64,000 nucleotides of DNA from Neorhodopirellula pilleata (GCF_007859915.1 NZ_SJPM01000005.1:248001-312000); one strand, 5' to 3'; shown: positions 1-8,135, counted from the stretch's first letter. The notes: generated by a model not told the origin, from the letters alone. Program-made: numbers and translations.

Positions 1-1
1 T

Positions 2-442
2 TACCACGCCCATTACCACACCAGTGGGCTTGGGCACGTCTATCAACAGCGGTACAAGAGCTTCCCGATTCAAGATGATGACCACTTCTTCGTCGTTTGC
101 CGCTACGTTGAACGCAATGCCTTGCGTGCTGGACTGGTCCAACGTGCCGAACACTGGCGGTGGGGCTCACTGTGGCGCTGGCTTCAGAGTCCAGAGCCGA
201 ACCCCAAGTTGCTGTCACCCTGGCCACTTGCGAGATTGCCACGATGGGTACAACGAGTCAACGAACCTCTCAGCGAAAACGAACTCGATGCCGTTCGCTT
301 ATCGGCCCAGCGTGGGCGTCCACTGGGCGACGACGGATGGGTCGAGACCATCGCAAGACGGCTCAACCTGGAGTCAACCATGCGTCCTCGTGGTCGCCAG
401 AAGGTTCGAGTTCCGCAACCAAGCACCAACAAAGAGACCTGA
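2..442 (+). CDS. REP-associated tyrosine transposase (RAYT, IS200/Y1-like), 3' part
   Basis: The reading frame is open from the window edge, so the gene is cut at its 5' end; about 146 codons remain. RAYTs are single-strand transposases thought to spread short palindromic REP sequences. The visible part matches the C-terminal signature of the family: GHVYQQRYKSFPIQ, then DDDHFFVVCRYVERNALRAG, then an AEHWRWGSLW motif. The N-terminal HUH metal-binding motif lies outside the window. The gene converges on a cytosine methyltransferase, 32 bases away. Many palindromic repeats occur in this window, but nothing shows that this enzyme moved them. The family call is strong; activity cannot be judged because the catalytic half is not visible. 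Confidence 0.85.
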   Translation, partial: YHAHYHTSGLGHVYQQRYKSFPIQDDDHFFVVCRYVERNALRAGLVQRAEHWRWGSLWRWLQSPEPNPKLLSPWPLARLPRWVQRVNEPLSENELDAVRLSAQRGRPLGDDGWVETIARRLNLESTMRPRGRQKVRVPQPSTNKET

Positions 443-463
443 CCCATTTGGCTTCATCCAACG

Positions 464-484
464 CCGTTCACCGTTCACCGTTCA
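464..484. repeat. Three tandem CCGTTCA heptamers
   Basis: Three perfect 7-bp units lie between the convergent RAYT and methyltransferase genes. The methyltransferase stop codon (TGA, minus strand, 475-477) falls inside the middle unit, so a change in unit number would alter sequence only at or after the stop. Confidence 0.75.
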
Positions 485-1545
485 TTTGAATCTTTGTTAT
501 AAGACGACCTGATGTTCATTCGCTGGTATTCAGTGACATGAGTTACGAAAGTTGTCCCGATCGCTAACCCAAGTCGTACTGGAACTGCATTACCAATGAG
601 CCTCCCCATGACATTGAAAACAACCTTCTCTCCTCTCGGTAAAAAGCGATATGTCTTAGGAAACGTCTGAAGCATTGCGGCTTCGCGAAGTGTAATTGCG
701 CGATCCTGTTCAGGATGTCCGAATCTTCCATTGCCATAACCGAAACATTGCGTTGTAATAGTTGGTGCTTGATCACCCCAACTCATTCGCCCATAAACAC
801 TTGGGTATGTTTCGCCCGAATCTTCTCTGTGGCAATAGGCACGAAGAGATTTGGGCCAGTCGCGCCAAGTGCCGCCTGGCCGTGATGCGCGAATTCGCTT
901 AAGGTTTATCGGGCTCAGCCTGCATGCATGGTGCATTGCGTCGTTCGGATCAGCCTCACCAGCCTCCAGTTTCGGAAGCTTTGAGATTGTTGCCTTCACT
1001 GTTGGGCAACGAATTGAGCGAGCTTTCCGCAGTTCGATTGCCCCTAATCGTGATGCAAGTAAAACCAGTCGCTTTCGTGTTTGGGGCACGGAGTGATCGC
1101 GACAATCAACTATTGAATACCAGATTGAGTATTCCTTAAGCACCGAAAGAAAATCTGAAAATACGCAATGCCGAGTCAGTTCCGCAACATTCTCCATTGT
1201 GACTAGCTCAGGATTTGTCTCAGCGACGATCCTCGCGAAATGGCGCACTAGCTCCCACTTGTCATCTGATTTGTTTTTTCGGCTGGATCTACTGTAAGTC
1301 GAAAACGGCTGACACGGTGCGCAGCCAGCCAGGAGCGAGATCTCGTCAGATCGCCAATGACTCTTAATGTCTTCGGCAGTCAATGTTGAAACGTCTTGAT
1401 TTACGAATACTGCCTCATTATTGGCTTCGTACGCGAATCTACATGACTCATCAATGTCGTAGCCAGCAACTACATTGATGCCTGCCTTTGCCAAGCCATG
1501 GGTTAGGCCACCGACACCGCAGAACAAGTCTACGCAAGATATCAC
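475..1545 (-). CDS. DNA (cytosine-5) methyltransferase, Dcm/HhaI-like
   Basis: The 356-residue protein is predicted to transfer methyl groups from S-adenosylmethionine to C5 of cytosine. All key motifs are seen in order: motif I DLFCGVGGLTHG (res. 6-17), motif IV GCAPCQPFS with catalytic Cys78, motif VI ENV (118-120), motif VIII QTRKR (155-159), and the C-terminal block TLREAAMLQTFP followed by GNAVP. The target-recognition stretch between motifs VIII and IX is short. The start is GTG, directly after the TAA of the upstream HEPN gene (TAAGTG), which suggests translational coupling. It is the third gene of a DUF262-HEPN-methyltransferase cassette, so it probably marks self DNA for that system. 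Specificity cannot be read from sequence. Confidence 0.93.
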   Translation of the reverse strand: MISCVDLFCGVGGLTHGLAKAGINVVAGYDIDESCRFAYEANNEAVFVNQDVSTLTAEDIKSHWRSDEISLLAGCAPCQPFSTYSRSSRKNKSDDKWELVRHFARIVAETNPELVTMENVAELTRHCVFSDFLSVLKEYSIWYSIVDCRDHSVPQTRKRLVLLASRLGAIELRKARSIRCPTVKATISKLPKLEAGEADPNDAMHHACRLSPINLKRIRASRPGGTWRDWPKSLRAYCHREDSGETYPSVYGRMSWGDQAPTITTQCFGYGNGRFGHPEQDRAITLREAAMLQTFPKTYRFLPRGEKVVFNVMGRLIGNAVPVRLGLAIGTTFVTHVTEYQRMNIRSSYNKDSNER

Positions 1546-2277
1546 TTAAGCACCCCCAACTGGTCTAAGGGTAGCGTCAAGATAACAGCCGTCATTCACG
1601 TACTGCTTGAACGACTGAACGACCTGCCGCAGATAATCTACAGTCCTTTGCTTAAGCTCTTTTAAGTCTGTAACAGTAACATTTTCGCCAGATTGCTCGA
1701 AGGAAATCGCTCCATGTGCTAACTTGTTTCGCAAGTCCTTAACGAATGCAAGTGCATTTTTGTCGTCTCGGAAATGGCGTTTCACTGCCGTAGCGACGGA
1801 TGGTGTTATGTTCAACGTGCATCCGATTCGTTCACTGATTGCTTCTATAGCTGCCACGTCCCAGTTACCGCCGCCACCCTTTTCGATTTCCCATTCCACC
1901 ACGGGCTGGTTTTGCAGCAAAAGTTCGCAAAATGCCCATGCGCTTTCGAATCTGTTGTCCTGGTTCAGAATTACGTGTGTTCGCGCTGACGTACGAACCC
2001 ATTCCCTTCGAATCGTGGTGTCTAGTTGCCCTGGACTCCATGAGTTGCCGTCTGCCGTCGCCTTTGCTACTGCGGTTACACACCAAGTCGCAGTGGCCTC
2101 GACTAAATTGTAGAGCTGGAGATAGACAGACGCGAAAAGCATCTTCTGTTGTTGAGCAGTAATCACCGAGCCTCCAATTTCCGGTGGGCCCGTTTGCGAC
2201 TGGCGGTTCAATGCTTCTAGTAGTTCAATGTAAGCATCAATTTCCTGTATGCGTTCTTCAAATGGTTGAGTGTCCAT
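1546..2277 (-). CDS. MAE_28990/MAE_18760-like HEPN domain protein
   Basis: The 243-residue protein carries an R-x4-H motif, RNKLAH (Arg183, His188), near the end of a helical region. This is the hallmark of HEPN ribonucleases. The N-terminal helices (TAQQQKMLFASVYLQLYNLVE) resemble the MAE_28990/MAE_18760 family, which is known mostly from conflict and restriction-like operons; the exact family assignment is from memory. A longer start at 2307 would overlap the DUF262 gene. The ATG at 2277 lies one base after the DUF262 stop and has a GGGAAG-like ribosome site, so it is preferred. It is inferred to be the toxic nuclease effector of the three-gene cassette. Its target (RNA or DNA) is not shown by the sequence. 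Confidence 0.75.
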   Translation of the reverse strand: MDTQPFEERIQEIDAYIELLEALNRQSQTGPPEIGGSVITAQQQKMLFASVYLQLYNLVEATATWCVTAVAKATADGNSWSPGQLDTTIRREWVRTSARTHVILNQDNRFESAWAFCELLLQNQPVVEWEIEKGGGGNWDVAAIEAISERIGCTLNITPSVATAVKRHFRDDKNALAFVKDLRNKLAHGAISFEQSGENVTVTDLKELKQRTVDYLRQVVQSFKQYVNDGCYLDATLRPVGGA

Positions 2278-2278
2278 A

Positions 2279-3364
2279 CTATCTTCCCAACAACCGGTCG
2301 CGAACATATTCTAGCCGCTCAGTCAAACGCTTCTTAGCGTTTGATCCTCCTGATTTGCTATACTCCTTAAATGCTTCTCCATTGATCCAGGACGAGACAT
2401 CAGGCGGATTGGATTTTATTTTCGGTTCTGTAGTTATCGCCAAATAACTGCCTACAGCTAGTGCCTCGAACCGCGTGTACCTAGTTTCAGTGGCACTAGC
2501 CGTCTTTCGAAATCCGTATGGAAATGCCTTCTCGACAAACTTCATGGTTTGTCGAAAGCGATCCTTGTATACGGTGATTTTTCTCTTTGTCTTGAATACT
2601 TCGTTCATTTGCTTTGCATAGGAGAACAAGAACGCCGCAGGCCTGTCCTTATATCCGATGAAGTCATTCGCATAACCATCAGAGTAAGCGAAGAATCGAG
2701 TTACCATCTCTTCGTGTTTACGAAGGCTAACGGACTTGGCTGGTACAGGAGCGAGCGTTACAAACAGTTCATCTTTCGCGAGTTCAATGACAAGATCGAG
2801 AAATGGCCCCGAAAGTGCCCCGCGACGAACCTCTGCTTTGTTGGCTATTTTGCTGCCGGTATTGATGCGTTCAAAGATATCAAACCGCGCCTGTTCGTCA
2901 GCGTGCTCATTGAGAATAATCCCGCGAATGGATCGATTCTTAATTTTCAGCTGCCGAGACTCTGGTAGATTTTTGAATACTAAGCCTTGTAGCTCGGTCA
3001 ATTCCGTTAGCTCACCAATTCTAAGTTCGCTTTTCACAAACTGCTGAATAGTTCGCAGGCGTTGAGAGCCATCCACAATTTCCAGTTTTCCGTCCCCTCT
3101 CTCCCAGAAGAAAAGAAAAGGGATTGGAAGCCCCATAAGTAACGATTCTACGAACCTTGATTTTCTCTCGTCTTCCCAAGTGTCCTCACGTTGATAACCG
3201 GGAATTTCGAACTCTTTCTTATCCATTTTCAGTGCGAGAAGTTCGACCGAGTAATCCGTAAGGTAGTACTCGATACGCTTAGACTGTTCAACAATCTGGT
3301 CCTCAGCCCTTGCGACCTGTTCAACAAGCTCTGTGCTCTCCAGTCCTTCTTCGGTTTCTGTCAT
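2279..3364 (-). CDS. DUF262 domain protein (ParB/Srx-fold, GmrSD N-terminal-like)
   Basis: The 361-residue protein has the DUF262 hallmarks: an IPGYQRE-W block (res. 54-63), GLPIPFLFFW (78-87) and VDGSQRLRTI with the DGSQR motif (98-102). In the type IV restriction enzyme GmrSD this domain provides nucleotide-dependent activity through DGQQR, while DUF1524 provides an HNH nuclease. No HNH or DUF1524 region is visible here, so nuclease function may be delegated to the adjacent HEPN protein. It is the first well-supported gene of the cassette. The DNA is visibly AT-richer than the genes beyond 10 kb, which fits horizontal acquisition. Confidence 0.85.
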   Translation of the reverse strand: MTETEEGLESTELVEQVARAEDQIVEQSKRIEYYLTDYSVELLALKMDKKEFEIPGYQREDTWEDERKSRFVESLLMGLPIPFLFFWERGDGKLEIVDGSQRLRTIQQFVKSELRIGELTELTELQGLVFKNLPESRQLKIKNRSIRGIILNEHADEQARFDIFERINTGSKIANKAEVRRGALSGPFLDLVIELAKDELFVTLAPVPAKSVSLRKHEEMVTRFFAYSDGYANDFIGYKDRPAAFLFSYAKQMNEVFKTKRKITVYKDRFRQTMKFVEKAFPYGFRKTASATETRYTRFEALAVGSYLAITTEPKIKSNPPDVSSWINGEAFKEYSKSGGSNAKKRLTERLEYVRDRLLGR

Positions 3365-3416
3365 CGTACCGACCGCCTAATCCATTTTTGCCAATTGCCG
3401 TTTCATCTCTTGACTT

Positions 3417-3805
3417 TTACGTCACGAGATTGTACGAGACGCCCCGTCCCTTCGCAACATCAGTGCTTGCTTGTTGGTTACTCCTAAATCCTGGAGGCGT
3501 CGGGTCTTTGTGAACAAAGGAAGTTCTATCGCCTGGACAGAGTTTGCATTGGTCAAACTCTTTCGACGCGAGGTGCTGGCGGACCTGTTCGTCTGATGCG
3601 GATGGTGGGCAGGCTTGGTAGTCGCGGACAAGCTGCCAGGCGGGTTCGTTATCGAGCCTTTGCTTGCGGTCGGAAACGCTTCGCTCGGAATCAGGTTCGG
3701 GTTTCGGGGTTGCCTCGAGTCTTGAGAAGGAAAGAAAGGCTCGCGCCGGGGTGAGGTTAGGTTTTCAAGAGTGACTGAGTTATCGTACTGTCGAGACGAA
3801 ATCAT
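3417..3805 (-). pseudogene. Possible frameshifted small ORF upstream of the DUF262 gene
   Basis: An ATG at 3805 is preceded by a very good ribosome site (AGGAGG, 7 bases before the start) and begins MISSRQYDNSVTLENL. That frame continues to a stop at 3422 but soon turns into low-complexity residues. From about 3762 another frame, with no start codon of its own, reads through to a TAA at 3417 and looks more protein-like: SERSVSDRKQ, then NEPAWQLVRDYQACP, then EFDQCKLCPGDRTSF, with a possible Cys pair. One explanation is a gene of about 130 codons with a frameshift near 3762. It ends 53 bases before DUF262 on the same strand. I do not recognise the family, and it may be non-coding. Confidence 0.35.
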
Positions 3806-4110
3806 CGGGAGCCTCCTGCACGAATCGATTTTGGCAGATCGGTCGAGATCGTCTGACTTGTTCCGCGAATCGATGAAGTGGATGGCCGAGTCGCGGAGGC
3901 ACACGAGTTCGATCAATCATATCGAATGACCCTGGTCCACAAAACCGCGAACCAAACCTGACTCCGGCGTGAGCCTTGATCTTACGCCGAGGGCGTTGTT
4001 AGCCAGTAGCCGGTGGTCGAGCGAAGCGAATACCACCGGACAACGGAGAACCATCTCGACTTCGGCCCCGAACGGGTGCGCACCGCATTCACTTCGGCTG
4101 CTGCGACCCA

Positions 4111-4233
4111 GTTCGGGGTCGACGTTCATTCCTTTCTTCGTTTTCCACAGGTGCGCTGCGCGACCTGTGGCTAATGGCTTGGATCCCTTCGGGATGGTTG
4201 ATGTCAAGGTTGTCCGGCAGCGGCTTTCGACCA
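4111..4233. repeat. Partial copy of the 345-bp direct repeat, with small hairpins
   Basis: This stretch repeats the left part of the repeats at 4790 and 9530: a CACAGGTGCGCTGCGCGACC block, then ATGGCTTGGATCCCTTCGGG, then TTGATGTCAAGGTTGTCCGG. CCACAGGT and ACCTGTGG form a hairpin around GCGCTGCGCG. ATCCC-TTC-GGGAT forms a second small hairpin. The copy lacks the long palindrome of the full repeats. Confidence 0.7.
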
Positions 4234-4240
4234 GTCGTTT

Positions 4241-4646
4241 GAAGTGGACCAGGGGAGAGAGTACTCACTAGAGGTTGACTCATCACGGCATTCGGAATGT
4301 GTGGAATTAGTCGGTGATGCCGAGTTCCAATTCTCTCCTCACGTACTGGGTTGCTTCGATGGTTCGTTTGGCACGACGGTAAACGATCGATCCCAACGGA
4401 GTGGTGATTGCCCAAGTTGGCATTCGCATTGCTCGCAAATGTGTTCTCATGGGATAAGAAGTAGACTCAGGAAAGAATTTTGACTATCAACGGTCTGGGT
4501 TGAGGAGTATTTGCGGCAATTCGGCAGACATTTCGGTGTGGATCTGCTCGGTTTTCATGCCTGCGTCACCCCCGAAACCCAAGACCAATCCCAAACGAAG
4601 TTCATGCAGCATGCAACTCTTGATGCGATTGCTGTGTGGGAATTGA
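4241..4646. other. Gene-free stretch
   Basis: No open frame here shows a credible protein signature on either strand, and I see no RNA gene. It lies between the repeat fragment at 4111-4233 and the palindrome at 4647, and may be decayed repeat or mobile DNA. Confidence 0.5.
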
Positions 4647-4741
4647 GAACGCTAATCTGAGCTAATCAAACACTAATTAGAGTCTCCGGTTCATCGTGTT
4701 GTATACTCTGATTAGTGTGCGATCAGCGGAGATTAGCGTTC
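4647..4741. repeat. Small palindromic, MITE-like element
   Basis: The ends GAACGCTAATCT (4647-4658) and AGATTAGCGTTC (4730-4741) are perfect inverted repeats. Inside, CACTAATTAGAG and CTCTGATTAGTG form a second, one-mismatch pair. The 95-bp unit has no coding capacity. The nested inverted ends suggest a non-autonomous mobile element or a structured RNA. No second copy was seen in the window. Confidence 0.65.
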
Positions 4742-4789
4742 CGATACTTTTCGGTAGCGAGATTCGGGGTCGAAGTTCATTCCTTTGTT

Positions 4790-5136
4790 CGTTTTACACT
4801 GGTGCGCCGCGCGATCTGTGGCTAATGGCTTGGATACCTTCGGGATGATTGATGTCAAGGTTGTTCGGCAACGGTATTGGAAGAGGCTCGCGCGAAGCAT
4901 TTCACAGCCTCTTTGTTTGGTTCCGGCTTCCAGGACGAGGAACGCTGTTTTTCGATGACCGTACGCTCATCTGCAGTTCTGGCAGGAAAATTAGGGGCAG
5001 GAAGATGATCGGCGCCAATCTTCCTGCCCTCAATTTTCCTGCCAGAAAAGAGACAGCGCAGCAGCCGACCTAAAATCCCGAAGAGCGTTCTCCAGTCCAT
5101 TTCAGCGGGAGAAACCAAATCGGTCAGGTCTCAATG
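4790..5136. repeat. Long direct repeat, left copy
   Basis: About 345 bp are nearly identical to 9530-9874. Both copies end with GGTCAGGTCTCAATG, after which the sequences diverge. Each contains a 28-bp inverted repeat with an 11-base loop at 4979-5045. The two copies stand in the same orientation and bracket the sigma / FecR-LamG / lipoprotein / DUF1559 block. No transposase frame is present inside. Short open frames in the repeat are by-products of its palindromic sequence. Confidence 0.9.
4979..5045. repeat. 67-nt near-perfect palindrome inside the left direct repeat
   Basis: The arms begin CTGGCAGGAAAATT and end AATTTTCCTGCCAG, with a second block GGCAGGAAGAT / ATCTTCCTGCC around GATCGGCGCCA. 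The 28-bp stem has only the AG/GA position unpaired. No T-run follows on either strand, so it looks more like a mobile or REP-type hairpin than a simple terminator. Confidence 0.85.
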
Positions 5137-5280
5137 AAGAATAAGCCAAGATGTACACTGGAGTAGAGAGACGCTCCAGTAATAGCCGAATGCCGAATCA
5201 TGTCAGCTATCGTTTGGTGATCTTATCCAGCTCGGCGCGAACCGTTTACCGGTACTGCTGGTTTGATATGTCCAATGCGG

Positions 5281-6939
5281 CTATCGTTGGATGTTGGAAA
5301 GTACGCCTACGTCTTTAGCAGTGAGAGCTTTGTCGAAGATCGCCAGTTCGTCGATGCGGCCTTGCCAGAAACCTGGATTGTGTTGATCTGGTACAGGCTC
5401 GTTAGGACTCAGTTTGGCGGCGATGCCGAGTCGATCGGGGCCATCGACTGCGAGTCCATCGCAGGTGGTTGATGCGATGGATTTGCCATTGCGATAAAGC
5501 GTGAGTTCGCTTCCATCAACTACAAAAGCCACATGCTGCCACTGATGTAACGGCAGCGGCTCAATGTCTCGCAATCCAACGATCATGTTGTTTTTGTCCC
5601 GAACTTGCACCTCCAACTCCCCTTCGTCATGGTTCAAGCCGAAGTGAAATTGGCCGCCTAAGCCTTTGTTGACAGAACTGTTATCAATAAGCTCGACTGC
5701 CCAGTGCTTGGCGATTGCTGCCCAGCGAGGTCGACTTTCCGCTCGCACCCAAGCGCAAACGGTGAGTTGCTGCGTCGCTGATTTAGGGAAAGCGTCGATC
5801 CACGCGTAGGCTCGGCGTTGAGGCCCGCCAAACCGTAGCGAACCACCGGCGATGCCGGGAGCAAAGGGTGGCTCGATCATGGTTCCCGTATTGATAGTGC
5901 CCACCGATTGTGTGCTCCCCATATCGAGAATCGTTTTGCCGTCTTCTGCGATCTCCATTCGCAGGTAAACCGTGGGAGCAAAAGATGTAACCAATTGCGC
6001 ATAGGAATTGAGGGCGGCGTTCGGATCGCTGAGTTCACGAATAAAACGCTCATGGTCGATATCGATGCTTTGTGGGATCACACCGGTTTTGTCTATTCGA
6101 GTGGCATGATCGGTGCGAAGTTTCACAGCCGAAGCGTTAGGATTCGCATGACGCGGTTTAACGTCTACCTCGCCTTCGAACACATGAACTTCACTACTCT
6201 TGTCCGCGAACACCTCGATGCCGAACTCGGTGCCAAAATCGACAACGCTTGCCGAGGGTGTGTCAACGATGAATCCTTCTCCGGCAGGTGCGACTTTGGC
6301 CGAAAGGCTCCCCTCGCTCAAGACCATCCGCATGGAACTCTCGATTTTAAATCGGCAAGGTGCTTCGATGATTACGTCGACTCCGGTGTTGAACCCTAGT
6401 TCGACGATGCCGCCCTTCAATTCATAGACTCCCGTCCGTGCAACATCCCCTTGGGAGAGAGAGATTTGTGCATCGGGGACTGAAAGAGTCGCACCAAAAC
6501 TCTGCACAATCGTGCCAATGATATCCCGTTGCTCCCAGGGGATGCCCGCTACTTGCAAATCGACCTCTTCACTCACAACCGTTTGGTTGCGCGAGTTCTG
6601 ATCACTCGGCCGATTGATCGCGGTCAGAAGAAGTGAGCAGAAAAGTAAAAAAATGGCGGCAATGGTGAGCCGACGCCAGTTCCGAATCATTCGTGCGCTG
6701 GTTGCTTGCTGGGCTTCACGCAATCGGACATTCTGTTCGTCAGGAAATACCAATTCGGGCAGCACTCCGTGTTCCCACGCTAACATCGTGTGCAGTTGGC
6801 ATTGTTCGGCATAATAGACTTGAGCTTCACGATCATCGCGAAGCAGGGACTCTAGACGCTCGCGGTCCGCCATGGTAGCAGACTTGTCGATCATCGCTTC
6901 AACCAAGTCAATCAACTCCCTCTCAACTGAATCTTTCAT
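5281..6939 (-). CDS. FecR-like anti-sigma / LamG-domain membrane protein
   Basis: This 552-residue protein has three parts. Residues 1-85 form a cytoplasmic, helical anti-sigma-like region. One membrane segment follows at about 90-107 (LTIAAIFLLFCSLLLTAI). The rest is a long extracytoplasmic part with a FecR-like domain (about 148-265, including PSASVVDFGTEFGIEV) and a LamG/concanavalin-like lectin domain (about 360-545, including HQWQHVAFVVDGSELTLYRNG). Its start overlaps the stop of the sigma-factor gene by 4 bases, the usual layout for a sigma/anti-sigma pair. It probably binds the sigma factor and responds to an envelope or carbohydrate ligand; that role is inferred. The module lies between two long direct repeats. 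Confidence 0.85.
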   Translation of the reverse strand: MKDSVERELIDLVEAMIDKSATMADRERLESLLRDDREAQVYYAEQCQLHTMLAWEHGVLPELVFPDEQNVRLREAQQATSARMIRNWRRLTIAAIFLLFCSLLLTAINRPSDQNSRNQTVVSEEVDLQVAGIPWEQRDIIGTIVQSFGATLSVPDAQISLSQGDVARTGVYELKGGIVELGFNTGVDVIIEAPCRFKIESSMRMVLSEGSLSAKVAPAGEGFIVDTPSASVVDFGTEFGIEVFADKSSEVHVFEGEVDVKPRHANPNASAVKLRTDHATRIDKTGVIPQSIDIDHERFIRELSDPNAALNSYAQLVTSFAPTVYLRMEIAEDGKTILDMGSTQSVGTINTGTMIEPPFAPGIAGGSLRFGGPQRRAYAWIDAFPKSATQQLTVCAWVRAESRPRWAAIAKHWAVELIDNSSVNKGLGGQFHFGLNHDEGELEVQVRDKNNMIVGLRDIEPLPLHQWQHVAFVVDGSELTLYRNGKSIASTTCDGLAVDGPDRLGIAAKLSPNEPVPDQHNPGFWQGRIDELAIFDKALTAKDVGVLSNIQR

Positions 6940-7454
6940 GAGTTCATCTCCTGTTCTAAGCCTTGGTTAATACAGCGAGCTAACGCGCTGCGTGCACGAA
7001 AAAGCAATTGCTTGACCGCATTGACAGTATTTGCAGTCTCGATGGCTATAGAATCAAGGCTCGCGTTTGATTGATACCGGCGGTAGACGATCTCTTGCTG
7101 TCGTCGATTGAGTTTCTGCAAACACTGTCGCATCAGCTTTTGGCGAGACTCGAATGATTCTTCGGCCTCGCGCGAAACGTTGGCGATATCGGCGAGAAGA
7201 TCACTGTCAAACGACAGTCTCTCTCGTTGCAATTGCTTGCGGTGCGCGAGCACCTGAAAATAGGCGATTTGAAAAGACCAGGCTATGAAATTACTTCCCA
7301 AACTAAACTCTTCTTCTTTCTCCCACAGGATGACGTTGGTTTGCTGCAACACGTCGTTGGCCTGATCGGCGTCGTACAGCAGCGAAAGAATGTATCCGTA
7401 TAGCCGACTCTGACTGCTGGTCAATAATTGAATGAATTCAGGTGTGCGTTTCAT
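6936..7454 (-). CDS. ECF sigma factor, Rhodopirellula/Verrucomicrobium type
   Basis: The 172-residue protein has a sigma-70 region 2 (res. about 10-80, with YDADQANDVLQQTNVILW and NFIAWSFQIAYFQVLAHRK) and a region 4 helix-turn-helix (about 110-160, with LNRRQQEIVYRRYQ and TVNAVKQLLFRARSALARC). It should direct RNA polymerase to a small regulon. It is translationally coupled to the FecR-LamG gene (ATGA overlap), its likely membrane regulator. A divergent lipoprotein and DUF1559 gene lie on the other side of a ~400-bp intergenic region and are plausible targets, although no promoter motif was identified. Confidence 0.9.
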   Translation of the reverse strand: MKRTPEFIQLLTSSQSRLYGYILSLLYDADQANDVLQQTNVILWEKEEEFSLGSNFIAWSFQIAYFQVLAHRKQLQRERLSFDSDLLADIANVSREAEESFESRQKLMRQCLQKLNRRQQEIVYRRYQSNASLDSIAIETANTVNAVKQLLFRARSALARCINQGLEQEMNS

Positions 7455-7863
7455 TGTCGATTCGAACCACGGTTAACGGGATCGATAAAACGTCGCAGGA
7501 GCAATGACGGAGTGACGGAAGTTGCCGAAGTTTGCTTAAGCGAATAGCCGTGGGGTGTGATTGGTTACGCAAATTCTCGAATAAAAACACGCCAGGCGAT
7601 AGTTCGGTTAACCGTCTCGGCTGGGATTGCGGCAGCGGTCGCGTACACGGTTGCTTTAAAGGCAACTAGCTCGTCCTCCTGCTCGAGGAATCAATCGCAG
7701 TGCGAGGATATCGTTCAAGTCGACAAGCTTGGATGAAAACTCAGTATTTCGGTAAATCGACCGTAACCAAACGCCGAGCGGGGCTATTTGCTTCAACGTT
7801 CGTTCTAGGCTTCACCACCAGCGATCGGCAATCCCCCTTACTGCACGTTCTGTTAGGCGCGAA
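7455..7863. other. Divergent intergenic region (409 bp)
   Basis: This region separates the minus-strand sigma gene from the plus-strand lipoprotein. Short open frames here lack protein-like composition. It should contain promoters for both directions, but I cannot name -35/-10 or operator sequences with confidence. Confidence 0.6.
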
Positions 7864-8034
7864 ATGATGAAATGTGTCTCGGTTTTTTTGCTTGTTATCG
7901 GTTCTGTGTCTTTGATCGGCTGCGGGGACAACTCGGCTATATCCGCGCCCTCTGCTAATGAGTACGAGGTTTACCTTGCTGAACATCCAGAAGCAGCGCA
8001 GGTCATGTCGGATGATTCGGACCAGGCTCAGTAG
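7864..8034 (+). CDS. Small lipoprotein (56 aa)
   Basis: A short gene not expected from length-limited gene calling. Two ATGs in tandem (7864, 7867) open a frame with a clear lipoprotein signal: MKCVSVFLLVIGSVSLIGC, with lipobox L-I-G-C, followed by GDNSAISAPSANEYEVYLAE and a short acidic tail ending at TAG. After cleavage and lipidation at the Cys, only about 35 residues would remain. It lies 101 bases before a DUF1559 gene on the same strand. Planctomycete DUF1559 genes often have a small lipoprotein neighbour, so co-function is plausible. The specific role is unknown. Confidence 0.7.
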   Translation: MMKCVSVFLLVIGSVSLIGCGDNSAISAPSANEYEVYLAEHPEAAQVMSDDSDQAQ

Positions 8035-8135
8035 GTGTCGTGAACGCTATCGTTGTTTCTCGCATCGCGGCATTGGTTCGTGACAGATTTGCTACCTCAA
8101 TTTTTTCCGTTTTTCCCAAGTAAGAGAGATTATTC

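Noticed and set aside
4241..4483. Possible transposase remnant
   Set aside because: No frame keeps any transposase motif; degraded sequence cannot be assigned.
7741..7986. Minus-strand 81-codon ORF opposite the small lipoprotein
   Set aside because: No protein-like features, whereas the plus strand has a signal peptide and lipobox.
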